Assembly (NCBI GenBank): GCA_001557505.1 | Contig: LSAX01000006.1 | Location: 2,666,001-2,730,000, forward strand | Length of the DNA: 64,000 nucleotides | Direction: 5' to 3' | From: Reticulascus tulasneorum | Lineage: Eukaryota > Ascomycota > Sordariomycetes > Glomerellales > Reticulascaceae | Shown: positions 23,411 to 33,200 of the stretch, piece after piece | Position numbering within the stretch: position 1 is the stretch's first letter | Layout: each line of letters starts with the position of its first letter | The notes under the pieces: model-generated | What the model saw: the letters and a program-made list of their open reading frames with translations, nothing else | Database searches by the model: none | What the model was told of the DNA's origin: nothing | Translations under genes and position numbers: made by a program

Positions 23411-23815
23411 TGGGTGATAGAGACTGAGTGTCTTGAATATTTTCTTTGTAAATTTTCCGTAGATAGAGAGATTTGTGGGCTTGTCATATACCCCATGCGT
23501 TCGTATGGGACTGCATATAGATATTGGGAAGAGTACGTAATAGATAAAAGGGGAAAGGAGGGAATGCTTATATGGGTATGTTTGATTAGCGAGCTTTACA
23601 TATAATACTACCATGCTGTTCAATATCGATGACATGAAGCACATCATCGCGTCACCTTGGCTTAAGCTAAATCGCAACCACACTACCCTTCACTGCATAA
23701 TTGGAGATATGACATTGAAAGTTGTTATGCGAAACGAAGAGTGGTACTATAAACGCCTTTGATATGTGCCATGAAACCCTAGATAATAAAAGGCGCAAAA
23801 TCTCTCCAAAACAGC
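23411..23815. terminator. AT-rich convergent 3' flank
   Basis: A 405-bp AT-rich space between the converging transporter and deaminase genes, with AATAAA-like stretches (gataataaaagg near 23780). It should hold the two polyadenylation regions. Confidence 0.4.
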
Positions 23816-24475
23816 TTATTTCCAAACACTGGAGCTCTCTGCGCCAGACTTCTTCCCCTCCTGGTATGTCTCACTCAACGCGTTGTACATCGCCTTAACT
23901 CTCTCCACCTCCCCAGCCCAATGCGTTCGTTCGGTCTCATCCTCAATCCCTTCCACCAGCTGGGCAAGGCTTTTCGCCGCGAAGAACTTATTCGTCCGGT
24001 TGTATAGCGACCGCTCCTTCAGTGCCCCCGTGCTCTCGCCCTCGGCCGGCACTCGGAACACTTCCTCCAGAATGTCGATGTCATACGGGATAGCAAACAA
24101 GTCCCTGCTGTCCTCGTACGTGAACAGGTAGTAGAACTCTTTGAAGCCCGCCCAGGTAATGCCGCTCAGACAAAGGCTGCACGGCTCATGTGTCGCGAAG
24201 AAGATGCAGTCGTCCCGGGGTGAAGGGCGGGTCGCTGCATCTGGGTACGTAACGGTGAAGAACTGCTGGATGCAGTTGATCTCGCCGTGGAGAAGTGGCG
24301 AGATTCGCTCGTTGTTGGTGGCGACTGTGAATGGTTCCAGACTGGTGTTGGACACGATTGCGGCGCCGAAGAGCTTGGAGCCTGACGAGACGCCGGCTTG
24401 GGTGAGCGGGACAATCTTCTCTTCCGTGATCTTCAGCAGCGCCGCAAGGACATCTTTGGGGGTTTGAGACGGCAT
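23816..24475 (-). CDS. CMP/dCMP-type zinc deaminase family protein
   Basis: Single exon, 219 aa. It has the zinc-deaminase catalytic pair of motifs: HGE at residues 63-65 (His zinc ligand, Glu proton shuttle) and EPCSLC at 97-102 (Cys99 and Cys102 as zinc ligands), spaced as in the cytidine/guanine/tRNA-adenosine deaminase superfamily. It therefore probably hydrolyses an amino group on a nucleobase, nucleoside or related ring; which one cannot be told. The C-terminal part (after YEDSRDLFAIPYDIDILEEV) is longer than in a minimal tRNA deaminase and is mostly helical. It has no signal peptide and is likely cytosolic. It is tail-to-tail with the ABC transporter and in tandem with the next hydrolase, though 628 bp apart. 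Confidence 0.82.
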   Translation of the reverse strand: MPSQTPKDVLAALLKITEEKIVPLTQAGVSSGSKLFGAAIVSNTSLEPFTVATNNERISPLLHGEINCIQQFFTVTYPDAATRPSPRDDCIFFATHEPCSLCLSGITWAGFKEFYYLFTYEDSRDLFAIPYDIDILEEVFRVPAEGESTGALKERSLYNRTNKFFAAKSLAQLVEGIEDETERTHWAGEVERVKAMYNALSETYQEGKKSGAESSSVWK

Positions 24476-25103
24476 GATGATATCAGATCTCGGCTATGAG
24501 CTCGCTGGTTGAACGACAGAAGAACTGCGATCGTAAAAAGCGGATTTTCAATTGTCAAATTATTTCGTAGCCAGTGGCCAATTGAGTTCTTCGGGTGCTC
24601 AAAGATATCGTTATTAATACCGCAAATGATCGTCTTGTCACCGATGTCATATGGCTGGGGCGCTTGAATCATTTTATCTTATCATGATGAAGTTGTGGCG
24701 CCGACCTCCTTATCGGAGGCGTCCGTAGCGTCGCCCACATTCCTCAGCTCATACGCCCGGCCCGGCGACCTCCGACCCAATTATTCCATGTCCCGGATCA
24801 GGATAAGTCGTCAGTCTCTGCTGGCCGGCACCGGAGGGGGGGTTGAAAATAATCGCACGAGACAAGTGATGTGTCCAAGAGGTAAGCACATCACCTGGTT
24901 GTGCAATTTTACGTCGCTCTCATTGCAGTTGAGGGTTTAGGAGACTCGATGCGCCAGTCGATCTGACAGTTTGTGATTGTGTGCCAATGCTGGTGGGATG
25001 AACAAATGGAACGTTTCAGCGGGGGGGGGGGGGGGGGGTTGAAGACTAAAAATCAAGACTCTAGGTTGTATACAAACATTGACTGTAGTTGACTGCCTGA
25101 AAA
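24476..25103. other. Intergenic with an 18-G homopolymer
   Basis: Space between the starts of the deaminase and the end of the serine hydrolase, both on the minus strand. It contains the deaminase promoter and the poly-G tract listed separately. No gene seen. Confidence 0.4.
25021..25038. repeat. Poly-G tract, 18 bases
   Basis: An uninterrupted run of 18 G on the plus strand, about 65 bp beyond the stop of the serine hydrolase gene (poly-C on its sense strand). It could form a G-quadruplex and is a likely site of length variation and sequencing error. Confidence 0.9.
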
Positions 25104-26216
25104 CTAAGTAGAAGCCGGGACACGGTGTTTTTGAAGGCTTCCAAGCACAATCTCATTGCAAACACGTCCAGGCGCAACAAAAGCATCGGGTTTGTTGTAA
25201 TTGCCGGCAAACGTGACGACGGCGACATAAACATCCGGCACCAGCCACAGCTGCTGGCCGCCGTTCCCGAACGCACCAAACCAGCGATGGCTACGGGATA
25301 GTGCCGGGATTGGAGCTTCGCCAGTGGACCAGAGTCGTCCATAATGCTGCCCGTATCTCATCGGCACAATGGGCTTGAGCGACGCCTCCAACCAGGAGTG
25401 TGAGACGATGCGACGGCCTTCCCACTCGCCCTTGGCAAGGATCAAGAACCCAATCCGCAGCAAGTCCCGTCCTGTTAGACGAAGACCAGACGCCGGCGAT
25501 GCAATGCCATCGTCGCCTGCCAACCATTCGAAGCGAGTAATACCTAACGGCTCGAACAGGGCCTCACGTGCAAATTCGGGCAAAGTCTTTCCTGTGCCCG
25601 GTTCGATCAGAGCGCCTATAAGCGCGACACTTCCGCCAGAGTAGATCCAACGCTCCCCAGGCTTCGCTACGAACGGACGTTCAAGAATGAAACGATAGCG
25701 GTCCTCCGCATTCTCCATCGCTATCTCGTCGTTCTCGGGGTCGGTATACGGCCGGTCCTCGTCGTTCTCGGGGTCGGTATACGGCCGGTCCTCGTCCCAC
25801 CTCATGCCCAATGTCAAAGTCAAGGCATGCTCAACTGTCAGCTTGGCCCGGTCGGGATCAGACGCAAGGTCGACATATTCTGGAAATTGAGCTAAAAGGG
25901 GAGCATCTGGTGCAGGGACCAAGCCGCGATCAAGTGCGATACCGTAGAGCAGACCAGCGATGCTCTTCGTGACAGATCGGAGATCGTGCAGCGTCTCTGG
26001 TTCAAAAGAGACAGTACCCAAAGTCTCGTTCCAGGACTCGTCGGGACCTCGAAAGTACCGCTCAAGTACTGACTTCCCGCCGTGGCTAACGAGGACGGAA
26101 TGAAGACCGACCAAGTTGCCGGATTCTATTCCGGCGGCAAGCTTGCGTTCGAGCTCTGGGGAGAAGTGTAGTTTATCAACCGAAACAGCAGGCATTGTGT
26201 TCAATGGATACTTCAA
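25104..26216 (-). CDS. Beta-lactamase-fold serine hydrolase (class C / EstB-like)
   Basis: Single exon, 370 aa. The SxxK active-site motif is SVTK at 81-84 (Ser81 nucleophile, Lys84 base), preceded by the family's typical HDLRSVTKS context; the second motif is YSG at 192-194, and a GNGGQQ near the end supplies the KTG-like strand. Such enzymes are penicillin-binding-protein-like esterases, amidases or transesterases. No signal peptide. The overall look (TLTLGMRWDED, RFEWLAGDDG) is close to bacterial serine hydrolases, so past transfer is possible. An 11-residue unit, DEDRPYTDPEN, is present twice in a row through a perfect 33-bp duplication. A second Met at residue 8 (26193-26195) may be the real start. 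It is divergent from the methyltransferase gene, with 512 bp between the starts. Confidence 0.85.
   Translation of the reverse strand: MKYPLNTMPAVSVDKLHFSPELERKLAAGIESGNLVGLHSVLVSHGGKSVLERYFRGPDESWNETLGTVSFEPETLHDLRSVTKSIAGLLYGIALDRGLVPAPDAPLLAQFPEYVDLASDPDRAKLTVEHALTLTLGMRWDEDRPYTDPENDEDRPYTDPENDEIAMENAEDRYRFILERPFVAKPGERWIYSGGSVALIGALIEPGTGKTLPEFAREALFEPLGITRFEWLAGDDGIASPASGLRLTGRDLLRIGFLILAKGEWEGRRIVSHSWLEASLKPIVPMRYGQHYGRLWSTGEAPIPALSRSHRWFGAFGNGGQQLWLVPDVYVAVVTFAGNYNKPDAFVAPGRVCNEIVLGSLQKHRVPAST
25726..25791. repeat. Perfect 33-bp tandem duplication inside the serine hydrolase gene
   Basis: Two identical 33-bp units, 25726-25758 and 25759-25791, followed by the first five bases of a third. 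The length is a multiple of three, so the reading frame is kept and 11 residues are repeated. Perfect identity means it is recent. Confidence 0.93.
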
Positions 26217-26728
26217 GGCGGACAGCTGTCAGCGAAGGTGTGAAGAAAGCATGAACTGGCGTCAATGCCTCTGGTGTTGGCATACTTGAGTTTGTTGATA
26301 GCGCAAATGGCGAGATGCAAATGAAGGTTACTTGATTTCAGAAGTTAACTACAAATGAGGCTTTTGACCTTGCTCTCACGGGCGAATCAACAGCCGTGCG
26401 CCATGCTAGGCCTTGATATGCCCAGGAAACTGGCACGGACAATCGAAACGAAAGAAACTAGAAGGATGGTATATAAGACATTGGTAGATCTGGGAAGTTC
26501 GCGTGGTTGCGAATTCTGGATGTTTGAAGTTGTCGTGTGGTTTGGGATGGTCTTCGAGTGAGAGTCGCGATGACTAAGCAGTCCCACAAGCAAAGAGAAG
26601 GAAAAATCTCGTTGCCACTGACACCGTCCGTATCCTTATATTGAAAGCGCCTAGATTACGGGCAGCCCCTCAATACCTTCCAATTTTCCTCAGCAGTACG
26701 TTTCCAAGAGATCATATCTCATCTCAGA
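26217..26728. promoter_or_regulatory. Bidirectional promoter region
   Basis: 512 bp between the divergent starts of the serine hydrolase (leftward) and the methyltransferase (rightward). No distinct motif seen. Confidence 0.4.
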
Positions 26729-27928
26729 ATGCATTATGTTCGCCTCCTTCGGTCTCCCACCCTGACGGTGGGAAAAGGGAGGCAACCCACGCTTGACTTG
26801 GTGTTCACCATCAACACCGATCTAGGAGACTCATATCTCGATCCCGAGGCTCCACTACCCATTACTATAAGTGTATCGGTACCCTCAAAGAATGGAATTG
26901 AATCCCTTGCACCTGTTTCGCCAAATAACCTGCACAAATGGGAGTCGGGCAAGAGGGTCTTGAAGCTCAGCATACCATTCCCTTATAAGAGGCTTCCAGC
27001 CCAGGACAAAAAGCCGTGGCGCATCTGCATAAAGCCAGGCTTACCATTCAATGCAGGAAGCGTCGCTGGGATTGTTTCATCTCTGCGGGAACCCGGATGT
27101 GGCCTGGTTATGCCAGTGTGGGCAGACGTCGAATCTCCAGGTCACGAGGCAGCGCATCTCTGTCTTCGCAGACTTCACCTTGGCGATGATGCGGCTACTC
27201 ACATCCTTGAGGTTGAGGAGGAGATTGGCGAGAGTATGGCACGACACCTCTGGGATGCTAGTCTGGTTGCAGTACCGATCTTGCACAACATGCTTATTCC
27301 TCAAGGGACAGGCGATGCCACTTCAATGGAAGTTCTCTCACAAATTCTCTCGCCCGATCGCGCAATCAGTATTATCGAACTTGGTTGTGGAGTTGGAATA
27401 CTAGGAATTGGCATAGGGCATATTCTATCGATGACCAAGTCGTCGCCATCAGCAAGGTCCTTGATTCTCCTAACTGACCTTCCGGACGCGGAAAAGAGAA
27501 CACGCGGCAACATCGACCGCTTCACAGCCTTGCAGGCAAAAGCTGCAACAGTCCGCCTGCAGTACGAGAATCTAGATTGGGAAGATGGAAGAGTAGGTAC
27601 ATTTGGGCCGGAAGCAAGTGCCCGGGCCTGGGATCTTGTCATTCTCAGTGACTGCACCTACAATATCGACACGATTCCAGCCCTGGTACAAACACTCTCC
27701 CATATTCATGGAGCAAACATCACACATCACAAACCGACGAGTAGCATCCCGCCGACCCGCGTCCTGCTGGTAACAAAACCTCGCCACTCGTCGGAAAACG
27801 TTGTCTTCAAGTTGATATCAGATGAAGGCTGGTCCATGCAAGAGCAGTTGATTTCCCCGTTACCCGTCCTTGGCCATACTGTATCAGGACCACAGTCGGT
27901 GCAACTGTATCTCTTCCAGAAATCATGA
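26729..27928 (+). CDS. METTL21-like protein lysine methyltransferase
   Basis: Single exon, 399 aa. The C-terminal half is a seven-beta-strand SAM-dependent methyltransferase: motif I is IIELGCGVGILG (215-226), an acidic strand-2 end is LLTDLPDA (248-254), and WDLVILSDCTYN (301-312) is the family's D-x-x-Y-type post-motif. A WDAS segment (175-178) before motif I is also characteristic of the Methyltransf_16 group, which methylates lysines on chaperones, elongation factors and other proteins. The N-terminal 160 residues form a beta-rich extension of unknown role. No signal peptide or membrane span; likely cytosolic or nuclear. The protein target cannot be predicted. Confidence 0.85.
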   Translation: MHYVRLLRSPTLTVGKGRQPTLDLVFTINTDLGDSYLDPEAPLPITISVSVPSKNGIESLAPVSPNNLHKWESGKRVLKLSIPFPYKRLPAQDKKPWRICIKPGLPFNAGSVAGIVSSLREPGCGLVMPVWADVESPGHEAAHLCLRRLHLGDDAATHILEVEEEIGESMARHLWDASLVAVPILHNMLIPQGTGDATSMEVLSQILSPDRAISIIELGCGVGILGIGIGHILSMTKSSPSARSLILLTDLPDAEKRTRGNIDRFTALQAKAATVRLQYENLDWEDGRVGTFGPEASARAWDLVILSDCTYNIDTIPALVQTLSHIHGANITHHKPTSSIPPTRVLLVTKPRHSSENVVFKLISDEGWSMQEQLISPLPVLGHTVSGPQSVQLYLFQKS

Positions 27929-28669
27929 CGAATGAGAGATCGGTGTTGGTAGTTTATGAGATGCGCAGGTCGTAATTGGCCTCTTACCCTTGCGGGCAAA
28001 TGCAGAGCTGGGTGCATCCGCTGCAGCCACCAGCGCATCCGGCAATTTCCCGGGCGATGAACAACTCATTGTGCAGCCTCGATTTTGGCAACGGCCGGGC
28101 AACAACAGCACTGAACTCAAATATTCATAATTGATTCTCTAGGATCCATGGATGGATAGTTTGTTGGAAGGAGTGTGTTTATCTTGGGCAAAAAATCACA
28201 GTTTGGCATACTGTGAGCAAGTTTGCAGTTTTGAATTGCTTGGAATCGCATTCAATCCTCGTAGCCTCGCCCCAGAAAAGAGGAAACAACCTGCAGATCG
28301 TATAGCATCTGAGACCCACATACTCTTGCAATCAAGCAGATTGCGGGATGCTGTGTTACCATCCTCTAGCTGCAGATTTCGATAGTCTCGCAGTTCCCGC
28401 TCGTCCTAAAGTCCGGTGATTGGATGCGCAAGCATACTTTTTGTTGATGAATGGCCTCCGGCGTCTGCATTCGCGAATGAGCTGTCTGATTATAGAGTGG
28501 CCATTGACAAAGTTCAGATGCGGGCCTGGTAGATGACGCATGGCCGACAGGAAATGAAGTCTGCTCAAAAGATGAGATCTAGCCGACTTGATTGTGAATC
28601 TCGTCTGCAGCGCAAGCAATCCTCTACTGCCGCTAATTCAAACCCGATCCATGCCTTTGATCGACAATA
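27929..28669. other. Intergenic between two plus-strand genes
   Basis: Contains the methyltransferase 3' end and the promoter of the coiled-coil gene. A short frame (27923-28120 minus) has no support. Nothing else seen. Confidence 0.35.
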
Positions 28670-30291
28670 ATGACCGAACCCAAGCCAAAGAATGCCAATT
28701 CAGGGCCCAATGCGAAAGGCTCACCATCCAAGCTGCGCGAGAGCTTGAGGAGCCTCTGCTGCCTTGCAGTCGAGGTGAAGCAGGAGATGGATGGATTACC
28801 CCAGTATGAGGCCATGCTCACTCGTAATAAAGAGCTAGGTCAAGCCCTAGCTGCGAAGAACACTGAGATTCAGAAGCTACAACAAGCAAAAGAGGACGAA
28901 CTTCGGGGGTTGAGCAATGCCAAGCAGGCCACCATTGACCGGTTGAAAGCCGAATTGGACGAAACAAAGAATGCTAAGAACGTTCTTTTCAAAGAGTTTG
29001 GAGAACAGTACAAGAACTATATGCAGGCGGGAACTGCAGCCGAGTCCCTCGAGGATCAGGTCGCAAAGCTCAAAGACCAGCTGAAGAAGAAGCAAGAGGA
29101 ACTGAAGACTGCGCAAGCGCAGACGGCCGACCTCAGGAAGGAGGCTGATCGTGCGAAGAAGGAAGCTAAGAATCTAAGTATCACGCTGGCTGATGCGCAG
29201 AACAAGTACAAGCTTGACACGTCGAAGCTGGCGAACCAGGTAGCCAAGCTTCAGGATTGCCAGCACAACCTACAGAAGCTAGAGCGCGAAGTTGGCAGAC
29301 ATCAGCTCATCGAATTCGGCCAGAGCCAAATGGTTGAACTGTGAGTTCAGAGACGCTGCGGTGGGACGATCACTCACTGACAGCGGCGTAGCAAACTGAG
29401 TCTGGATAAGTTCTCGCAACAGTGCCATTCACTAATGATGCAATTCTTCAAAGGGTCGATTGGAGCACTGGTATGCTGCCGTTCACGCTTGGTTTTATAC
29501 TACTTGCTAACTTGAATCGGACTTCAACAACTGCACTGAAGGATCTTCGCGATCACTTTCCGAAGATTCCCATGCCGCCTTTGTCATCACCGCATGCCGC
29601 ACAGATGTTATGCGCTCTGGCTGAGGCTCTGGTTGCGGAGGTTCTCGCATCGCACATCTTCTGCCCGTTCTTACTACCGTACGACCTTCAGGGCCCAGCA
29701 TCCGTCATATCCGGCCTTCTCAGGGAGGATAGTGGGGGCAAGGAGGAGAGTGGGCGGGACGAGATCTTCTGCTGCCAGATGCTTGAGTTCTCAAGCAGTC
29801 GTATCGATGCTCACTTGGACGTGGTCAGTCCCGCCGCAGAGCATGTCCACAAACTTCTAATCTCTTTCCTGCCCCCAACGTCCCTGTCCCCATTCAAAGA
29901 AAGTTTGGTTGAGCTTTTTACCGACGGGGTGGAACTGTGGAAGGGGGTGCAGCGAGCCAAGGTCTTCATCTTTTGCGAGCCAGTGGGAACGATTGATTAC
30001 GATGAGCTGCTGCCCGACCGGTACGAGCAATACGACGCCGCTGTGCCCCCGAATGCCATCAAGTTACAGTCGGGACAAGAGCCAGAGATCTTGGCATTGC
30101 TGTTTCCCAGAGTAGTCACTGCAAACGCAATAATACATTCCGGGGCCGCGCTCTGGTCGAATCAATCAAGCGTAGTATCAGCTAAACACGACCTGGCCGG
30201 TATCCGAATGAACGGCTCCGACCTCACACGACAAGGAAGTTCGAGGCGGAGACTCAGTTTCGTCGAGCCAACTTCGGCAGCACCGAGATAA
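28670..30291 (+). CDS. Coiled-coil protein of unknown function with a globular C-terminal half
   Basis: The model is join(28670..29340, 29392..29470, 29542..30291), 499 aa. The introns are 51 bp (GTGAGT, ending GTAG) and 71 bp (GTATGC, branch GCTAAC, ending GAAG); both junctions keep phase, and the middle exon of 79 bp is supported by that alone. Residues 35-220 are a continuous coiled coil (for example LKDQLKKKQEELKTAQAQTA) with heptads and high Lys/Glu/Gln content. The middle exon adds DKFSQQCHSLMMQFFKGSIG. The second half is helical with a region rich in Leu/Ala (MLCALAEALVAEVLASHIFC). The last 40 residues are Ser/Arg-rich. I recognise no family; a scaffold or cytoskeletal or meiotic accessory role is possible but unproven. 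Confidence 0.7.
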
Positions 30292-33200
30292 ACGAGGAGC
30301 AGGCACATAGTGAACACTCTACTAGGTTTGGTTCGCATCTAGCCATACTCATCAGGCTTTGCCATAGACGTCCGGCCTCACTGATACTGCGAGATCGACA
30401 GAATGATAATGATTGGAACCGCACACACTCTCACTGACTGCACGCCGCGCTGCCAGTACAACGGCAGACACTGTCCCATCCATCCCATACGGTGAATGTA
30501 ACCCATACCTCTACGGCTGTTTTGCTTGACGTTGCTTGGGTCCATGTAACCTGCACACCGTAATGCTGGATCCCAGATTCTACCGTTATCTTGGCGACAT
30601 GGGCAACTCGCAAGGTCCTTGTCCTCGGTGACCGGGGCAGTTCAGAGTAGTTGCCTGATCTGGACCGGCGTACCTGTAAGAGAAGATACGATTGGAGGAT
30701 TCGGGGGTTCTGATGATCGACTCACCCCAGGCTGCATGCCGGTCAACGGGTGCCCGATTTCGATCGGACGCTAGCCGAGATATTGAAGCCTGCTGGAGAT
30801 GCCGTTGCAACGTGGTTGCCAGATACGACCAGAGACAGCTGAACGCACCAATGGATAAGGGCGTGCAAATCTCGACCTCCGTGGCTCTCCGGGCCAAATC
30901 TCGCGTCAGCTTCCTCCTGGCCCAGCCCAGCCTCACCGTGCCACCCAACCTAGGGGGCCGGATCTAATCCCTTGTGCCACCGACGGGCCTATCCGGCGGG
31001 CGAAACCCCACCATGGCCTTATCAACTCCGTGCCGGTAAGGGAGATCATGCGAATCTACTGCAAGGTCGCTGTCTGCCTACCTTGTCTACCGGGCCTGAC
31101 CCCAGGCCGGGAGGTGTCGAGATATCGGTGGCTTTTCCTGCCCGCTGGGACATGCGTACACGGCGGTGCTCTGGGGTGGCTTGGGGCTACGCACTGTGTT
31201 GCGACGGCGGGGGGTGAGTTTGGGGTCCGGGGCTGCTTGACCTGGCGATTTGGCCATCCTTTGAGAAGCTCGCATTACAGATTACCTTACAGTAGACAGA
31301 TTGCACACCCCGTCACGCGTATTCGGTAGAACATTGCTACGGGCATTACCCTGCCTACCCCCTCTTATGATTGTGGCCTTTTGGTTTGTGCGATTGATTG
31401 ACTGGCTCGGCTCTCCATGTGGCCCTAACGTACAACTGAGGCCCGGACAGCGTGGGACGCATGCTTTTGCGAGGCAGACTCCCAGTTCTCCCGCTACTGA
31501 GGCCCTAGTCGGATCGCCCGGGAAGGCGTTCGTCCCGCATGTCCGTATCGATTACGACCCCCGTTCAGAACCTACACGACCTGGGCAAATGGTTCGTATT
31601 CGTGCAAAAAAACTTCAATTGCATATTGATTTGCTGAAAGGAAAAAAAAAAAGCAACTGCATGGGTAGGTAGCACTGCTTTGCGACGCGCAGTGCACGGC
31701 GTATGGCGTATGGCGGCGTACTGCTCCCCCATTTCCCCGCGCACCGCATTCTCTCGGTTTCTGTTCTCGACCGAACCGACCCAGCATATTCGCCCAGCAG
31801 AGGGTACCACGGTCTTCTGCTAGGCGGAACACTGCAGCCGATATTCAGCGCCATCCCAGCCCCCGTCGTGCAACCAGCGCTTGCACAAGCACACAAGGCA
31901 GTCGTGTGACGAAGGGGCCAATGATCAATAGTGCTATCGGTATATTGGTCCCAACACAACGTTTCCTTTCCCTCCTGTCTGAAGCCAGATTGTCCCCCCG
32001 TTGGCGGTATGACCTGTCTAGGAGCGTGCTCTACTTTACTCAGGCCCAGCGATAGGGGGCGTGTGCAGGCTGCTGACGAGAAAAAGTTGGGAACGGGCCG
32101 ACATTGGCTGACGGTGCCTACGCCACACACGCAAAGTGCGCGTCTGCTCTTCTACGCTGCCCTTTTTGGCGTTTGGGTGCACGTCGAGAACGTGTGGCAC
32201 GTCCCAAAAATAACGGGCTGCGTGGCCATCGTGCATGCCGCCATGCTCGATGCGGTCTTACTGCGACGGTGGGGTTGTCTTCTACGGCGTGCGCGTGTCG
32301 GGGGTGGGTGTGGTGGTGGTCAGCCGATTTGGTGTTCGGGGTGACTGTGGATAGGCTGAGTCGATGGTGGATTGGATTCTTCATTGGTAGACGTCAGAAC
32401 TTGCGTGGAGAGAGACAGACTAGAAGCTTTTCAGAAGGAATGATGTAAGGGCTTCCGTTCGAAGAAGATACTCGACAGTTCAGTGGTGTGTAAAGACACG
32501 CCTCCATGCCCCTCACTCCATGATGACAAGATGGGGGACGCCTATCTGAACCCCGCCATTCAGACGGACTGCACACGAGGATCGCCATTGTAATCATCTT
32601 CTCTACCCTGCTGCTTGCAGTGTAAGGGTGGGAAATCTTGCGATATCCTAAATGTAATGGCGTTAGTCGCGGGCTCAATCTTCAATTTCAGCGAGATAAG
32701 ACCCATCTCAGCGCAGAGAGATGCCAGCGACGAGCGCGGCACAGACCGAACGTGTGCAGCGATTCTCGCGCTTGATTGGCTCCCTTACCGTGATCTTCCC
32801 AACTCCTCCCCGCTAGGTAGCGGAAGGGACGGCTGCAAGTCACATTCCATGCTCCCCCTAAGCGCTGCAGCAACCCAGCAGCCTTTAGTTAGCCTGGGAG
32901 GGGCGGTGCGATGGAAGAGCCTGAACTTGTCGAGATCGCCAGCATGGTCGCCCATGGCGGTAACTCTTTAGCGACGGCCTGCGACGATGAGGTGGGAGTA
33001 CATGGAGCGAGGAACCAACGACGAGATCTAGGATACTCTGTCTCCAAGAACCTTTATCCTCTTGCAGTACGGGTCGCAGAAAATGCCCGATTGGCGCATG
33101 CAGATAAGTGCAAGATGCCGGGTTGGTCCTTAAAAGTTCACTGCAAAATTAAGCCTTCTAAAGGGCATCCCTCCGAATTTCACGCTTTCCCAAACAAGGG

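Noticed and set aside
24841..25060. Possible transposon or telomere-like signal around the poly-G tract
   Set aside because: No terminal repeats, no coding remnant and no TTAGGG array; it is a simple homopolymer.
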